DNA of 64,000 nucleotides, taken from positions 4,092,001-4,156,000 of the forward strand of contig NZ_JAIFAG010000001.1 in NCBI RefSeq assembly GCF_020012125.1, written 5' to 3'. How positions within the stretch are numbered: position 1 is the stretch's first letter; each line of letters opens with the position of its first letter. Source of the DNA: Hymenobacter psoromatis. Its GTDB lineage: Bacteria > Bacteroidota > Bacteroidia > Cytophagales > Hymenobacteraceae. The notes beneath the pieces are model-generated. The model saw nothing but the letters and a program-made list of their open reading frames with translations. It had not been told where the DNA came from and ran no database searches. The translations under genes and the position numbers were made by a program. Below, in pieces: positions 8,488 through 16,652 of the stretch.

Positions 8488-9084
8488 ATGAACATGGATA
8501 GCTCACCGGCGCTGGCCGCCGATGCCCAACTCATCAAGGCCATTGCGGGCGGCGACGAGCGGGCCCTCAGCCAGCTCTACCGCCTGCACTGGCCGATGAT
8601 ATCGCACTTCGTGCTGCAAAACAGCGGCTCGGAGGACGATGCCCGCGACGTGTACCAGGAAGGCGTAATGGTATTTTATGAGAAGGTGCGCGAAGGCTCG
8701 CTGGAGCTAAGCTGCCAGATTAAAACTTACCTCTACGCCGTGTGCCGCCGCCTGTGGCTCAAGCGCCTCACCTCCAAAAGCCGGCTGCACGGCGTGCGCC
8801 TGCTCGATGAGGAAGAATACGGCCCTTACCTCAACACGGGGGCCGAAGACGATGTGCAGGAAGCCGAGGAGCGCGACCGACGATTCGCTACCATGAGCGA
8901 GGCGCTGACCCACCTGGGTGAGCCCTGCCGCTCGCTACTCGAAGGCTTTTATTTGCTCGAAAAATCGATGCTCGACCTCACCGCCGAGCACGGCTACACC
9001 AACGCCGACACTGCCAAAACTCAAAAATATAAGTGCCTGACGCGCCTGAAAAAGTTATTTTTTGCCAGTTATAAAGAAGCTTAG
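8488..9084 (+). CDS. ECF-type RNA polymerase sigma factor
   Basis: A 198-residue sigma-70-like factor. Region 2 covers about residues 26-75 (ALSQLYRLHW, then DDARDVYQEGVMVFYEKV), which binds core polymerase and the -10 element. Region 4 is at about 130-190 but is weakly conserved, with an unusual ADTAKTQKYKCLTRLKKLF ending. An in-frame ATG two codons later (8494) is an equally possible start. The next gene, 80 nt downstream, encodes a membrane protein with an anti-sigma-like N-terminus and a protease domain, so the two probably form a regulated pair that senses envelope conditions. Confidence 0.88.
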   Translation: MNMDSSPALAADAQLIKAIAGGDERALSQLYRLHWPMISHFVLQNSGSEDDARDVYQEGVMVFYEKVREGSLELSCQIKTYLYAVCRRLWLKRLTSKSRLHGVRLLDEEEYGPYLNTGAEDDVQEAEERDRRFATMSEALTHLGEPCRSLLEGFYLLEKSMLDLTAEHGYTNADTAKTQKYKCLTRLKKLFFASYKEA

Positions 9085-9164
9085 CCCATTTGTCATGGCG
9101 AGCATGTTGCGCATTAATGCAAGGTCGCGGCACTGACAAACTGAACTAGGACTCAACCTAAAAG

Positions 9165-10331
9165 ATGCAGACCGAAGCCGATTACTACGCCTTATTTGAA
9201 GCTTACCAGCGCGGCGAGCTGGCGGCGGGGGCACGGGCCGGCCTGGAGGCGCGCCTTGGGGCCGAGCCGCGCTTGCAACAGTTGTATGCCGAGTACGTGG
9301 AGCTGACCGATACGCTGACGGCTTACGGCGAACGCCGGCACAACCGCCAGCTTATCAGCAGCTTGCACGAAGCTATGCTAACCGCCGAGGCTGCGCCGGC
9401 ATTTGAGGAAAAGCAGGCCGACGGCTTGTCATACAGTGTGAACCCGCGGCTGAGTTTGTCGCGCACCGAGCAGAAGCTGCGCGAGTTTTGGGGTGGGCAC
9501 CGCGCCACGGTGGGCGTGGCCGCTTCGGTGGCCGTGCTGGCCGTGTTCAGCACCCTGCTGGGGCTGGAATGGTGGCGCACGGCCAAAGTGCAGCCCTCGC
9601 TGTACGGCTACTCGGTGATGCGCCGCGAGCTGGAACAGATTAAGAAGAGCCAGCGGGCGCTGAGCCACAGGGTGAATACCCAGCTGGAAGTGCCCGCTAC
9701 GCCGCCGCGCGAGGGCAAGTTCAGCGGCACGGGCTTCGCCCTCACTGCCGATGGCTACCTGGTAACAAGCGCGCACGTGATTCAGGGGGCCGACTCGCTG
9801 CTGGTGGAAGGCCGCGACCACCAGCGCTACAAGGCCGAAACGGTGTATTCGGATGCCAAGCACGACTTGGCTATCCTGCGCATCAAGGACGCGAATTTTG
9901 ATGGCTTCGGCCGCCTACCCTATGTGTTTAAGGGCGGGCAAGCCGACTTAGGGGAGCGGGTGTACACGCTGGGCTACCCCCGCGAGGACGTGGTGTACGG
10001 TGAGGGTGCGCTGAGCGCCCGCTCGGGCTTCGGCGGCGACACGGCCTTCTACCAGGTCAGTATCCCGGTAAACCCCGGCAACTCGGGCGGCCCGCTGCTG
10101 GATGAGCGCGGCAATCTCATCGGCGTCGTGAGCGGCCGGCAGGATGACGCGCAAAGCGCCGCCTTCGCCACCAAGTCGTCTTATTTAGTACGCTTGGTTG
10201 ACTCGCTTAAGAACCGGCAGCCCGCCGCCGCCTACCACCTGCCCCACGGCAATCAGCTGGCCGGCGCGGGCCGCGCCCAGCAGGTGAAGCGCCTGCAAGA
10301 CTTCGTGTTCGTGGTAAAAGTATACGAATAA
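9165..10331 (+). CDS. Anti-sigma-like N-terminus + membrane helix + HtrA-like serine protease
   Basis: One protein with three parts. Residues 1-75 resemble the cytoplasmic helical part of Bacteroidota anti-sigma factors (short helices around RGELAAGARAGLEARL). A membrane helix lies at about 114-135. A trypsin/HtrA-like protease covers about 180-350, with a readable triad: H204 in TSAHVIQ, D234 in KHDLAIL and S307 in PGNSGGPLL. No PDZ domain follows, so it is shorter than DegP. With the ECF sigma gene just upstream, the likely job is to hold the sigma factor at the membrane, with the extracytoplasmic protease acting as sensor or effector. That link is inferred. A strong terminator follows. Confidence 0.82.
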   Translation: MQTEADYYALFEAYQRGELAAGARAGLEARLGAEPRLQQLYAEYVELTDTLTAYGERRHNRQLISSLHEAMLTAEAAPAFEEKQADGLSYSVNPRLSLSRTEQKLREFWGGHRATVGVAASVAVLAVFSTLLGLEWWRTAKVQPSLYGYSVMRRELEQIKKSQRALSHRVNTQLEVPATPPREGKFSGTGFALTADGYLVTSAHVIQGADSLLVEGRDHQRYKAETVYSDAKHDLAILRIKDANFDGFGRLPYVFKGGQADLGERVYTLGYPREDVVYGEGALSARSGFGGDTAFYQVSIPVNPGNSGGPLLDERGNLIGVVSGRQDDAQSAAFATKSSYLVRLVDSLKNRQPAAAYHLPHGNQLAGAGRAQQVKRLQDFVFVVKVYE

Positions 10332-10359
10332 GCTTTTCTCCATTTTTTCTGCCAGCGCT

Positions 10360-10392
10360 CTTAAAGCCTCGCCCTTTCGGCGGGGCTTTAAG
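10360..10392 (+). terminator. Intrinsic terminator after the protease gene
   Basis: 14-bp stem (CTTAAAGCCTCGCC with GGCGGGGCTTTAAG, one G-U type mismatch) closed by a CTTTC loop and followed by GGGTTTTGGG. It ends the sigma/protease transcript. Confidence 0.85.
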
Positions 10393-10442
10393 GGTTTTGG
10401 GACCGGCTGCGCGGCCGCGGGCAGCCACCTACCCCCCGCCCG

Positions 10443-10450
10443 TACCTTTG
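10443..10450 (+). promoter_or_regulatory. Bacteroidota -7 box TACCTTTG just before the start codon
   Basis: A perfect TAnnTTTG box ends 6 nt before the ATG at 10457, which places transcription start at or near the start codon. The messenger would be leaderless or nearly so. I see no TTTG -33 box at the right distance. Confidence 0.55.
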
Positions 10451-10456
10451 CCGGGC

Positions 10457-11344
10457 ATGGGCGACTACCTCATTTACCAGGCCTACGGCAGCCCCGACGT
10501 ACTAAACGAGGCCCTGCTGAGCATCCTGTCTTACCTGCGGCAGCCCGCTGAAGCTACCGTGCTGGTCTATACTGACGCCCCGGCGCATTTTCGGGCGGTG
10601 CTGGGCGCGGCGGCTGGCGTCGAGTACGTGCGCATTGAGCCAGCACAGTGGCGGGCCTGGCGGGGCGAAATTGATTTTGTGCACCGGGTCAAAATTGAGG
10701 TGCTGAGGCACGCGGCAGCGCACTGCGCGGGCCAGCTGCTGTATGTCGATACCGATACTATTTTCCTGCAAAGCCCGGCCGACCTCTTTGCCGCGCTGGG
10801 CCGGGGCGAACTCTTTATGCACGTGGCCGAAGGACGGCTGGGCGATGGTAACCCCCTGAACCGCAAGATAAACCGGGCGCTGCGGGCGGCTGGCTCGGCG
10901 GCGCTGCCTGGCGGCATGGCCATTGGCGCCGGCACCCGCATGTACAACGCCGGCGTGCTGGGCCTGCGCAGCACCGACGCGCCCCGGCTAGCCGCCGTGC
11001 TGGCCCTCACCGAATCGCTTTATCGCCTCTACCCCAAGCACGTGATGGAGCAACTGGCCTTCAGTGTGGTGTGGGCGCAGGCCGGGCCAGTGCGCGAAGC
11101 CGCGCCCTGGGTGTATCACTACTGGAACCTGAAGGAAATCCGGCCGGTGCTAGCCGCGTTCTTTGCCCTACCCCCCCCCACCGGCCTGGCCGGCTGGCAG
11201 GCCCGCACCACCCGGCTCGACGTGCCCGCGCTGGCCGAGGGCAAGGCGCGGTTTCGGGCGCTGCCGGGCTGGCGGCGGGCGCTGCGGCGCTGGCTGGGCC
11301 GCGGCTGGCAGCTGCCGAAACCTTTGCTAACTGAAGGGGGGTAG
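10457..11344 (+). CDS. Glycosyltransferase-like protein with DTD motif
   Basis: Probably a nucleotide-sugar-dependent transferase of the GT-A fold. The DxD metal/sugar-nucleotide motif is D98-T99-D100 in LLYVDTDTIF, inside the pattern usual for GT8-type and related families. An acceptor-side region follows with YNAGVLGLRS. The frame is open from 10397, but the ATG at 10457 sits just after a -7 promoter box and starts the conserved part (MGDYLIYQAYGS). There is no signal peptide or membrane helix, so it is cytoplasmic. The acceptor is unknown and there are no other sugar genes nearby. Confidence 0.75.
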   Translation: MGDYLIYQAYGSPDVLNEALLSILSYLRQPAEATVLVYTDAPAHFRAVLGAAAGVEYVRIEPAQWRAWRGEIDFVHRVKIEVLRHAAAHCAGQLLYVDTDTIFLQSPADLFAALGRGELFMHVAEGRLGDGNPLNRKINRALRAAGSAALPGGMAIGAGTRMYNAGVLGLRSTDAPRLAAVLALTESLYRLYPKHVMEQLAFSVVWAQAGPVREAAPWVYHYWNLKEIRPVLAAFFALPPPTGLAGWQARTTRLDVPALAEGKARFRALPGWRRALRRWLGRGWQLPKPLLTEGG

Positions 11345-11450
11345 GAGCGCGTGAGCCGACAGTTTTTTGGCCTAATAAAATTTTGGTGGTCAGCCATTAA
11401 ACTTTTGGGCGGCGGAGGCATCCTTAGAACGTACTTGCCTATTGCCGCTT

Positions 11451-13163
11451 ATGGACCGCCGAGCTTTCCTCCAGCCTACTATTGCTGCCCGGCGCGCGGC
11501 GGCTCCGGCCACTGGGGCCACCCGCCAGCTTAGCTCGCTCCGCGAGCAGGCCAGCGCCTATGCCAATCAGGCGCTGCCCGCCCCGCTCAGCACCACCGCC
11601 GCACTCGATGCCTACGCCGGTCCCTGGGGCCCCGACCAGGCGGCCCATCTGCTGCGGCGCTGCCTGTTTGGGCCCACGCGCGGCGAAATAGTAGCGGCGG
11701 CCGGCTCCTCACTGCCCGCGGTGCTCGACCAGCTACTGACGGTGCCAGCCGCGCCGGACCCGCCCGTGCGCGTGAGTGCCACCGATACTACCGGGCCCAT
11801 CGGCCAGACCTGGGTGGGGCAGCCCTTCGACCAGACTCTGGAGGGCGTGCGCCGCACCTCGCTGCGCGACTGGTGGCTGGGCCAGCAGCTCACGCAGGGC
11901 ACCTCGCTGAGCGAGCAGATGACCTTGTTCTGGCACAACCATTTCGTGGTCGAGTTTGGCAACATCAACAGCGCGGGCTACGGCTACGAGTATGTGCGGC
12001 TGCTGCGTCAGTATGCGCTGGGCAACATCCGGCAGCTGGCCAAGGACGTGACCATTAACCCGGCCATGCTGCGCTATCTCAATGGTAACCAGAGCGTGAC
12101 CGGCGCGCCCAACGAGAACTACGGCCGCGAGCTGATGGAATTATTCACCCTGGGCAAGGGACCGCTCATCGGGGCCGGCAACTACACTACTTACACCGAG
12201 GCCGATGTGCAGGCCGCCGCCCGCGTGCTCACCGGCTGGCGCGACAATGCCGCCACGGCCGCCGGCTACTTCACGGCCAGCCGCCACGATACCACGACCA
12301 AGCAGTTCAGCGCCGCCTTTGGCAACGCCAAAATTACCCCCAACGGGGCTGCCGAGTACCAGGATTTGATTGACCTGCTTTTTCGGCAGCCTAGCACGGC
12401 GGCGTTTCTGGTGCGCAAGCTCTACCGATGGTTTGTGTATTATGTAATTGATGACCAGGTAGAAAGCGCAATTATTCAGCCCCTGGCCACGCTGCTTGTG
12501 CAAAGCAACTACGAAGTGGCCCCGGTGCTGCGCCAGCTACTGGGCTCGGCACACTTCTTCGACGTGGCTAGCGTGGGCTGCCTCATTAAGAGTCCGCTCG
12601 ACTTTACGGTGGGCGTGGCCCGGCAGCTGGAGCTGGCCCTACCCCCCGCCGGCAGCCCGGTGGCCCAGTACGGCGTGTGGGACTACCTCTATTCGCTGGC
12701 CTACGTGCAGCAGCAAACCCTCGGCGACCCGCCCAACGTGGCCGGCTGGGCGGCTTATTACCAAACGCCGCAGTTTCATGAGCTGTGGATAAACTCGGTG
12801 ACGCTGCCGCGCCGCAACCAGACGACTGACCTGCTCCTGGGCCCCGGCTTCACCCGCAACGGGTTCACCTACAAGGCCGACCTCGTGGCCTGGGTGCAGG
12901 CCCTACCCCCCGCCACGGCCCAGGACCCCAACTTGCTCATCGCCGAATTTGTGCGCCTGATGGTGCCTATTAATCTGACCACCAACCAGCTGGATTTTTT
13001 GAAGAGTGCCCTCATTCCCGGCCTGCCCGACTTTGAGTGGACCAGCGAGTGGACGCAGTTTCTGGCTACGCCTACCCTTATAGCTAAGCGCAACGCCGTG
13101 GCCGGCAAGCTTGGCGCGATGGCGCGGGCCCTGGCCGGCCTGGCTGAGTATCAGCTTTCTTGA
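11451..13163 (+). CDS. DUF1800 domain protein
   Basis: Member of the DUF1800 family, recognisable from the opening DQAAHLLRRCLFGPTRGE, the MTLFWHNHFV block, NENYGRELMELFTLG and the VQAAARVLTGW block. It is 570 residues from the ATG at 11451 (the frame is open from a TTG at 11442). The family is uncharacterised biochemically but is nearly always encoded beside a DUF1501 protein, as here. The N-terminus MDRRAFLQP resembles a Tat-type RR start but lacks a clear hydrophobic stretch. It is probably exported together with the DUF1501 partner at 13334-14908. Confidence 0.9.
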   Translation: MDRRAFLQPTIAARRAAAPATGATRQLSSLREQASAYANQALPAPLSTTAALDAYAGPWGPDQAAHLLRRCLFGPTRGEIVAAAGSSLPAVLDQLLTVPAAPDPPVRVSATDTTGPIGQTWVGQPFDQTLEGVRRTSLRDWWLGQQLTQGTSLSEQMTLFWHNHFVVEFGNINSAGYGYEYVRLLRQYALGNIRQLAKDVTINPAMLRYLNGNQSVTGAPNENYGRELMELFTLGKGPLIGAGNYTTYTEADVQAAARVLTGWRDNAATAAGYFTASRHDTTTKQFSAAFGNAKITPNGAAEYQDLIDLLFRQPSTAAFLVRKLYRWFVYYVIDDQVESAIIQPLATLLVQSNYEVAPVLRQLLGSAHFFDVASVGCLIKSPLDFTVGVARQLELALPPAGSPVAQYGVWDYLYSLAYVQQQTLGDPPNVAGWAAYYQTPQFHELWINSVTLPRRNQTTDLLLGPGFTRNGFTYKADLVAWVQALPPATAQDPNLLIAEFVRLMVPINLTTNQLDFLKSALIPGLPDFEWTSEWTQFLATPTLIAKRNAVAGKLGAMARALAGLAEYQLS

Positions 13164-13201
13164 TTGTTGATTGCTGGGAGTTAGGGGTTGATTGTTAGCC
13201 G

Positions 13202-13306
13202 TTTGTCCTTGCGAGCGCAGCGCGGCAATCGCCCCAGAACGATGGATGAACGAGCGGCGCGGGTATCGTTCTGATGCGATTGCCGCGCTGCGCTCGCAAG
13301 GACAAA
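13202..13306. repeat. Long palindromic repeat, CCTTGCGAGC family
   Basis: Left arm 13202-13231 and right arm 13276-13306 are almost perfect reverse complements (TTTGTCCTTGCGAGCGCAGC...). The arms extend inwards through GAACGAT/ATCGTTC. The outer core resembles the GTCATTGCGAGC repeats at 21736 and 23411. It lies between the DUF1800 and DUF1501 genes, which have the same strand. Confidence 0.9.
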
Positions 13307-13333
13307 TGATTAGTCAACAATCAATAATACTCT

Positions 13334-14908
13334 ATGAAACGTCGCGACTTTCTTCAGACTTCCGCCGCTGCTGTGACGGGCGCTACCGTGCTGGGTGGCT
13401 TTCCAATTGGAGCCTACGCCTACTCGCCCGAGCTGGCGGCGCTCACCAACGCCACCACGGCCACCGATAAGGTACTGGTTATCATACAGCTACAGGGTGG
13501 TAATGATGGGCTGAACATGATTATTCCGGTGGACCAGTACGCGGCGCTGGCGGCGGCCCGGCCCAATATTATGCTGCCCCAGAGCCAGGTGCTACCCCTC
13601 ACGGCGGCCACCGGCATTCACCCAGCGATGGCCACGGCGCAGCAGCTCTATAAAAACGGCCAGCTGGGCGTGGTGCAGAGCGTAGGCTACCCAACCCCCA
13701 ACTTTTCGCACTTCCGGGCCACCGATATCTGGACTTCCGGCTCCGGCTCGGACGTAGTGTGGACGACCGGCTGGGGCGGGCGCTACCTGGATGAGGAGTT
13801 TCCGGGCTTTCCTACTAGCTACCCCAGCGCGCAAAATCCTGACCCACTGGCTATCAGCATTGGCTCGGTAGTGAGCAACTGCGTGCAGGGCCCCACCGTG
13901 AACATGGGCATGGCCATCGCCAGCACCACTAGTTTTTACCAGCTGCTGAGCGGTGGCACCGATGCCGCGCCCGCCACCCAGGCCGGCCACGAGCTAGCCT
14001 TTATCCGGCAGGTGGTGAGCCAGACGCAGGTGTACACGGCCACTATTCAGGCGGCGGCGGGCAAGGCCAAGAACTTATCGCCACTCTACCCCGCTACCGG
14101 CCAGAACGCGCTGGCCGACCAGCTCAAAATAGTGGCCCAGCTGGTGGCCGGCGGCCTCAGCACCCGCATCTATGTGTGTCAGCTCGGTGGCTTCGACCTG
14201 CACTCCAACCAAGTTGTTACCGGCAGCCCCACTACCGGCGCGCACGCCACGCTGCTGGGCAAGGTGGCCGACGGCATCAACGCCTTTCAGGACGACCTGA
14301 AGCGCCTGAACGTGCAGGACCGGGTAATCGGGATGACGTTTTCGGAGTTTGGCCGGCGCATCCGGGCCAATTCGGGCTACGGTACCGACCACGGCGCGGC
14401 GGCCCCGCTCCTGGTGTTCGGTTCGCAGGCCAACCCCATCGTGTACGGGACCAACCCCCAGCTGCCCGCTAACGCGGGCGTGAACGACAACGTGGCCATG
14501 CAGGTGGACTTTCGCAGCGTGTACACTAGCATTCTGCAAGACTGGTTTCAGGTGCCGCAAAGCACGTTAGTTCAGCTTTTTGGCCAGAGCTTTCCCTACG
14601 TGCCCGTTATCAAGCAAAAGGCCCTGGCCACGGCGGCCGGTGCTAATCCGGTGGTGGGCTTCAGCGTCTATCCCAACCCGGCGGCGGGGTCGGCCACGGT
14701 AGTTTTTGAGAGCCAGGGTGAAGCCGTGCAGCTGTTGCTGCTCGACAGCCTGGGCCGCGAGGTACGCCGCGTGGTCGATGGCCAAGTGCTGGGCAGCGGG
14801 CCGCAGCGCGTGCCAGTAGAAGTAGCGGGCCTGGCCCCCGGCACCTACCATTGCGTGGTGCGCGAGGGCGGACGTAACAGCGCCCTGCTGCTGATAGTGG
14901 CCGATTAA
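13334..14908 (+). CDS. DUF1501 protein with Tat-like signal and T9SS sorting domain
   Basis: DUF1501 (sulfatase/alkaline-phosphatase-like fold) protein, partner of the preceding DUF1800 gene. The N-terminus MKRRDFLQTSAAAV is a twin-arginine-type signal, so it may be exported folded. The DUF1501 core runs to about residue 430 (LVIIQLQGGNDGLNMIIP, then MTFSEFGRRIRANSGYGTDH). The last 80 residues are a type A T9SS sorting domain starting at VGFSVYPNPAAG and ending in GTYHCVVREGGRNSALLLIVAD-like strands. The expected path is Tat across the inner membrane, then T9SS to the cell surface. The substrate is unknown. Confidence 0.9.
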   Translation: MKRRDFLQTSAAAVTGATVLGGFPIGAYAYSPELAALTNATTATDKVLVIIQLQGGNDGLNMIIPVDQYAALAAARPNIMLPQSQVLPLTAATGIHPAMATAQQLYKNGQLGVVQSVGYPTPNFSHFRATDIWTSGSGSDVVWTTGWGGRYLDEEFPGFPTSYPSAQNPDPLAISIGSVVSNCVQGPTVNMGMAIASTTSFYQLLSGGTDAAPATQAGHELAFIRQVVSQTQVYTATIQAAAGKAKNLSPLYPATGQNALADQLKIVAQLVAGGLSTRIYVCQLGGFDLHSNQVVTGSPTTGAHATLLGKVADGINAFQDDLKRLNVQDRVIGMTFSEFGRRIRANSGYGTDHGAAAPLLVFGSQANPIVYGTNPQLPANAGVNDNVAMQVDFRSVYTSILQDWFQVPQSTLVQLFGQSFPYVPVIKQKALATAAGANPVVGFSVYPNPAAGSATVVFESQGEAVQLLLLDSLGREVRRVVDGQVLGSGPQRVPVEVAGLAPGTYHCVVREGGRNSALLLIVAD

Positions 14909-15023
14909 CGCAGTATGGCCAGCGCGGAAAAGCTGCGCAGGAACACCGGGCAGGTTTTTGCGTAAAAGCTAATTGGCGGCAAATCGCGCGCTTTTCCAGC
15001 TCCACCAACTACTTGCTTTTCCT

Positions 15024-15260
15024 ATGGCTGACCAGCTTCAACAAGTCGAAAAAATTCTACCCGAAGACATTGCCCGCACGTTTGAGGCGGCGGTAAACGT
15101 GTTTCAGGGCAAGACCGAGCACATGGATGACCTGCTCAAAAACGGCGGCACCCTGCTACGCAAGGCATCCAAGAATTTCACCCCCACGCAGCTGATTTTA
15201 GGCGTAGCTACCCTTGCCGTGGTGGCCATCGTCGTCATCAACCGCGCTACGGAGGACTAA
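15024..15260 (+). CDS. Small single-helix membrane protein
   Basis: 78 residues from the ATG at 15024 (a TTG-started frame opens at 14973). The N-terminal 50 residues are hydrophilic and helical (QLQQVEKILPEDIARTFEAA), followed by one membrane helix near the C-terminus (LILGVATLAVVAIVVI). No family is recognised. It is a single-gene unit closed by the terminator at 15277-15319. Confidence 0.6.
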   Translation: MADQLQQVEKILPEDIARTFEAAVNVFQGKTEHMDDLLKNGGTLLRKASKNFTPTQLILGVATLAVVAIVVINRATED

Positions 15261-15276
15261 AGCTTACGTTTTTTCT

Positions 15277-15319
15277 ACGACAGAAGCCCTTCTTACCGCG
15301 TGAGAAGGGTTTCTGTCGT
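15277..15319. terminator. Bidirectional terminator
   Basis: Long stem (ACGACAGAAGCCCTTCT with AGAAGGGTTTCTGTCGT) and short loop, with a T-run to its left for the minus strand. It lies between convergent genes at 15024-15260 (+) and 15341-16306 (-). Confidence 0.85.
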
Positions 15320-15340
15320 GAAGAAGGGGTAGAGGGCCAG

Positions 15341-16306
15341 CTACTGCCCGGCAGTAGCAGTAGGCGGCACGACCGCCACGCTGGCCCCAGCGGCAGCCGG
15401 CAAGGCGTACACTTGCCCTATTACGCCCCAGAGTTGGAGGTGGCGGCGCACGGTTTCGGCGGCCAGCCAACTATCGAGCTGGCCAATGATGACGCGGTGT
15501 TGGGTTCGGCCTTCGGCGGTCACGGCCACAACTTCAGCTGGCAGCGCTTGGTCGATGGTTAGGATATGGGCCAGCGCGGTGCGTGCCGCCAGCACATCAT
15601 CGAAGGTGCCCGCCTGCACGGCAAAACGTGGGGCGGTCGGCACGGCGTTAGCGGCGGGGGTAGGGACCACGGCGGCGGCGGCTAGCTCATCGGCGGTGAG
15701 CTTCTCGGGCAGCAGGTAGGCCGTAAAGGGCGCGTTGGGGTTGGGGTCGGCCGTGCGCAGCTCGGTGAGGTTATCAGGCGTGTCAGCAATGCCGAGGGGG
15801 GTAGTATCCGGCACTACCTCGGCTACCACGGTGGCCGCGCCGGCCTCTACGAGGCCCAGTGGGCGGGCGGCCACTTCGGCCAAGTCGATGATGCGCTCGT
15901 GGCGGAAGGGCCCGCGGTCCGTGACGCGCACCACTACGGTCGCGCCGTTGTCGAGGTTAGTTACGCGCAGGCGGGTGCCGAAGGGCAAGGTTTTGTGCGC
16001 GCAGGTATACTTAAAGCGGTTAAAGCGCTCGCCACTAGTAGTTTTTCGGCCCTGAAAATATTTGCCATACCACGAGGCGCGGCCCCGCAGCACGGTAGCA
16101 TAGCCAGCGCGGGCGGTTGGGATAAAGGTGGGCAGCATCCGCAGAATATGGATGCGGTGCCGCATATGCTTGTGGCGCAGTGTATGCGCCCGGTTAGTAC
16201 GATTAGTACGGGCAGCGGCCGGCAACACCAGCCCTATTCCCAGCGCTAGCCCTAAGAGGCAGCGTAGTAGAAAAGCAGAAAAAGAAGTGGATTGCGTAAG
16301 CGTCAT
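15341..16306 (-). CDS. rlpA: RlpA-like peptidoglycan-active protein with SPOR domain
   Basis: Septal-ring-type protein. The signal/anchor region is residues 1-32. The double-psi beta-barrel covers about 73-165 with the conserved GRASWYGKYFQGRKTTSGE and CAHKTLPFGT blocks and TDRGPF. The residues matching the lytic transglycosylase site of RlpA are E93, H104 and D130. A C-terminal SPOR domain (about 235-312, FAVQAGTFDD... onwards) should bind denuded glycan at the division site. Between signal and barrel lies an unusual His/Arg-rich stretch (HTLRHKHMRHRIHILR, about 41-56). At 321 residues it is of usual size. It is a single-gene unit. Confidence 0.9.
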   Translation of the reverse strand: MTLTQSTSFSAFLLRCLLGLALGIGLVLPAAARTNRTNRAHTLRHKHMRHRIHILRMLPTFIPTARAGYATVLRGRASWYGKYFQGRKTTSGERFNRFKYTCAHKTLPFGTRLRVTNLDNGATVVVRVTDRGPFRHERIIDLAEVAARPLGLVEAGAATVVAEVVPDTTPLGIADTPDNLTELRTADPNPNAPFTAYLLPEKLTADELAAAAVVPTPAANAVPTAPRFAVQAGTFDDVLAARTALAHILTIDQALPAEVVAVTAEGRTQHRVIIGQLDSWLAAETVRRHLQLWGVIGQVYALPAAAGASVAVVPPTATAGQ

Positions 16307-16652
16307 GCGCTTTGGTAAATGGTGAACCTATCGAATGTAGGACGTGCCCGGCCAAAACCGACACCCACTACTTGCTAAGGATGTTACCATTTTTTTTAAA
16401 TTGCACTTTTATCATATTCACGCAGGCGCTTTCAGCTTTTACGAGTTAGCTGAATCCGCAATTGTGTTTAGGAAAGCTATTTTTAGGTCAATGATAGTAC
16501 TTTTCAAAGGAAGAAGGAGAAATTAGATTATCCGGCGAGTACAAAATTTAGGCATTTACCTTGGGCGAAGGCCAGGTCGTCGTTTGCGTAATTGCTAAAT
16601 CCGTTGTATATCGCGAGGCCCCGTACCGCGAATTTGGCCGTACCTTCGCCGC
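16307..16652. other. AT-rich intergenic region, 346 bp
   Basis: Divergent gap between rlpA (-) and the DUF72 gene (+). The centre (about 16380-16560) is clearly richer in A/T than the rest of the window. It should hold promoters for both genes. I see a -7-like TACCTTCG at 16641 for the right-hand gene, no convincing box for rlpA, and no palindrome or convincing ORF. Confidence 0.5.
16641..16648 (+). promoter_or_regulatory. -7-like box TACCTTCG directly before an ATG
   Basis: One mismatch to TAnnTTTG. It ends 4 nt before the ATG at 16653, so the DUF72 messenger would be leaderless. Confidence 0.4.

Noticed and set aside
9085..9164. Possible decayed copy of the GTCATTGCGAGC repeat (GTCATGGCGAGC at about 9094)
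   Set aside because: Only half an arm is recognisable and there is no matching right arm, so I do not list it as a repeat.
16344..16526. 60-codon frame in the AT-rich gap before the DUF72 gene
   Set aside because: Its composition is unlike the genome's proteins, it has no family signature, and it lies in a promoter-like AT-rich stretch. It is better read as intergenic.
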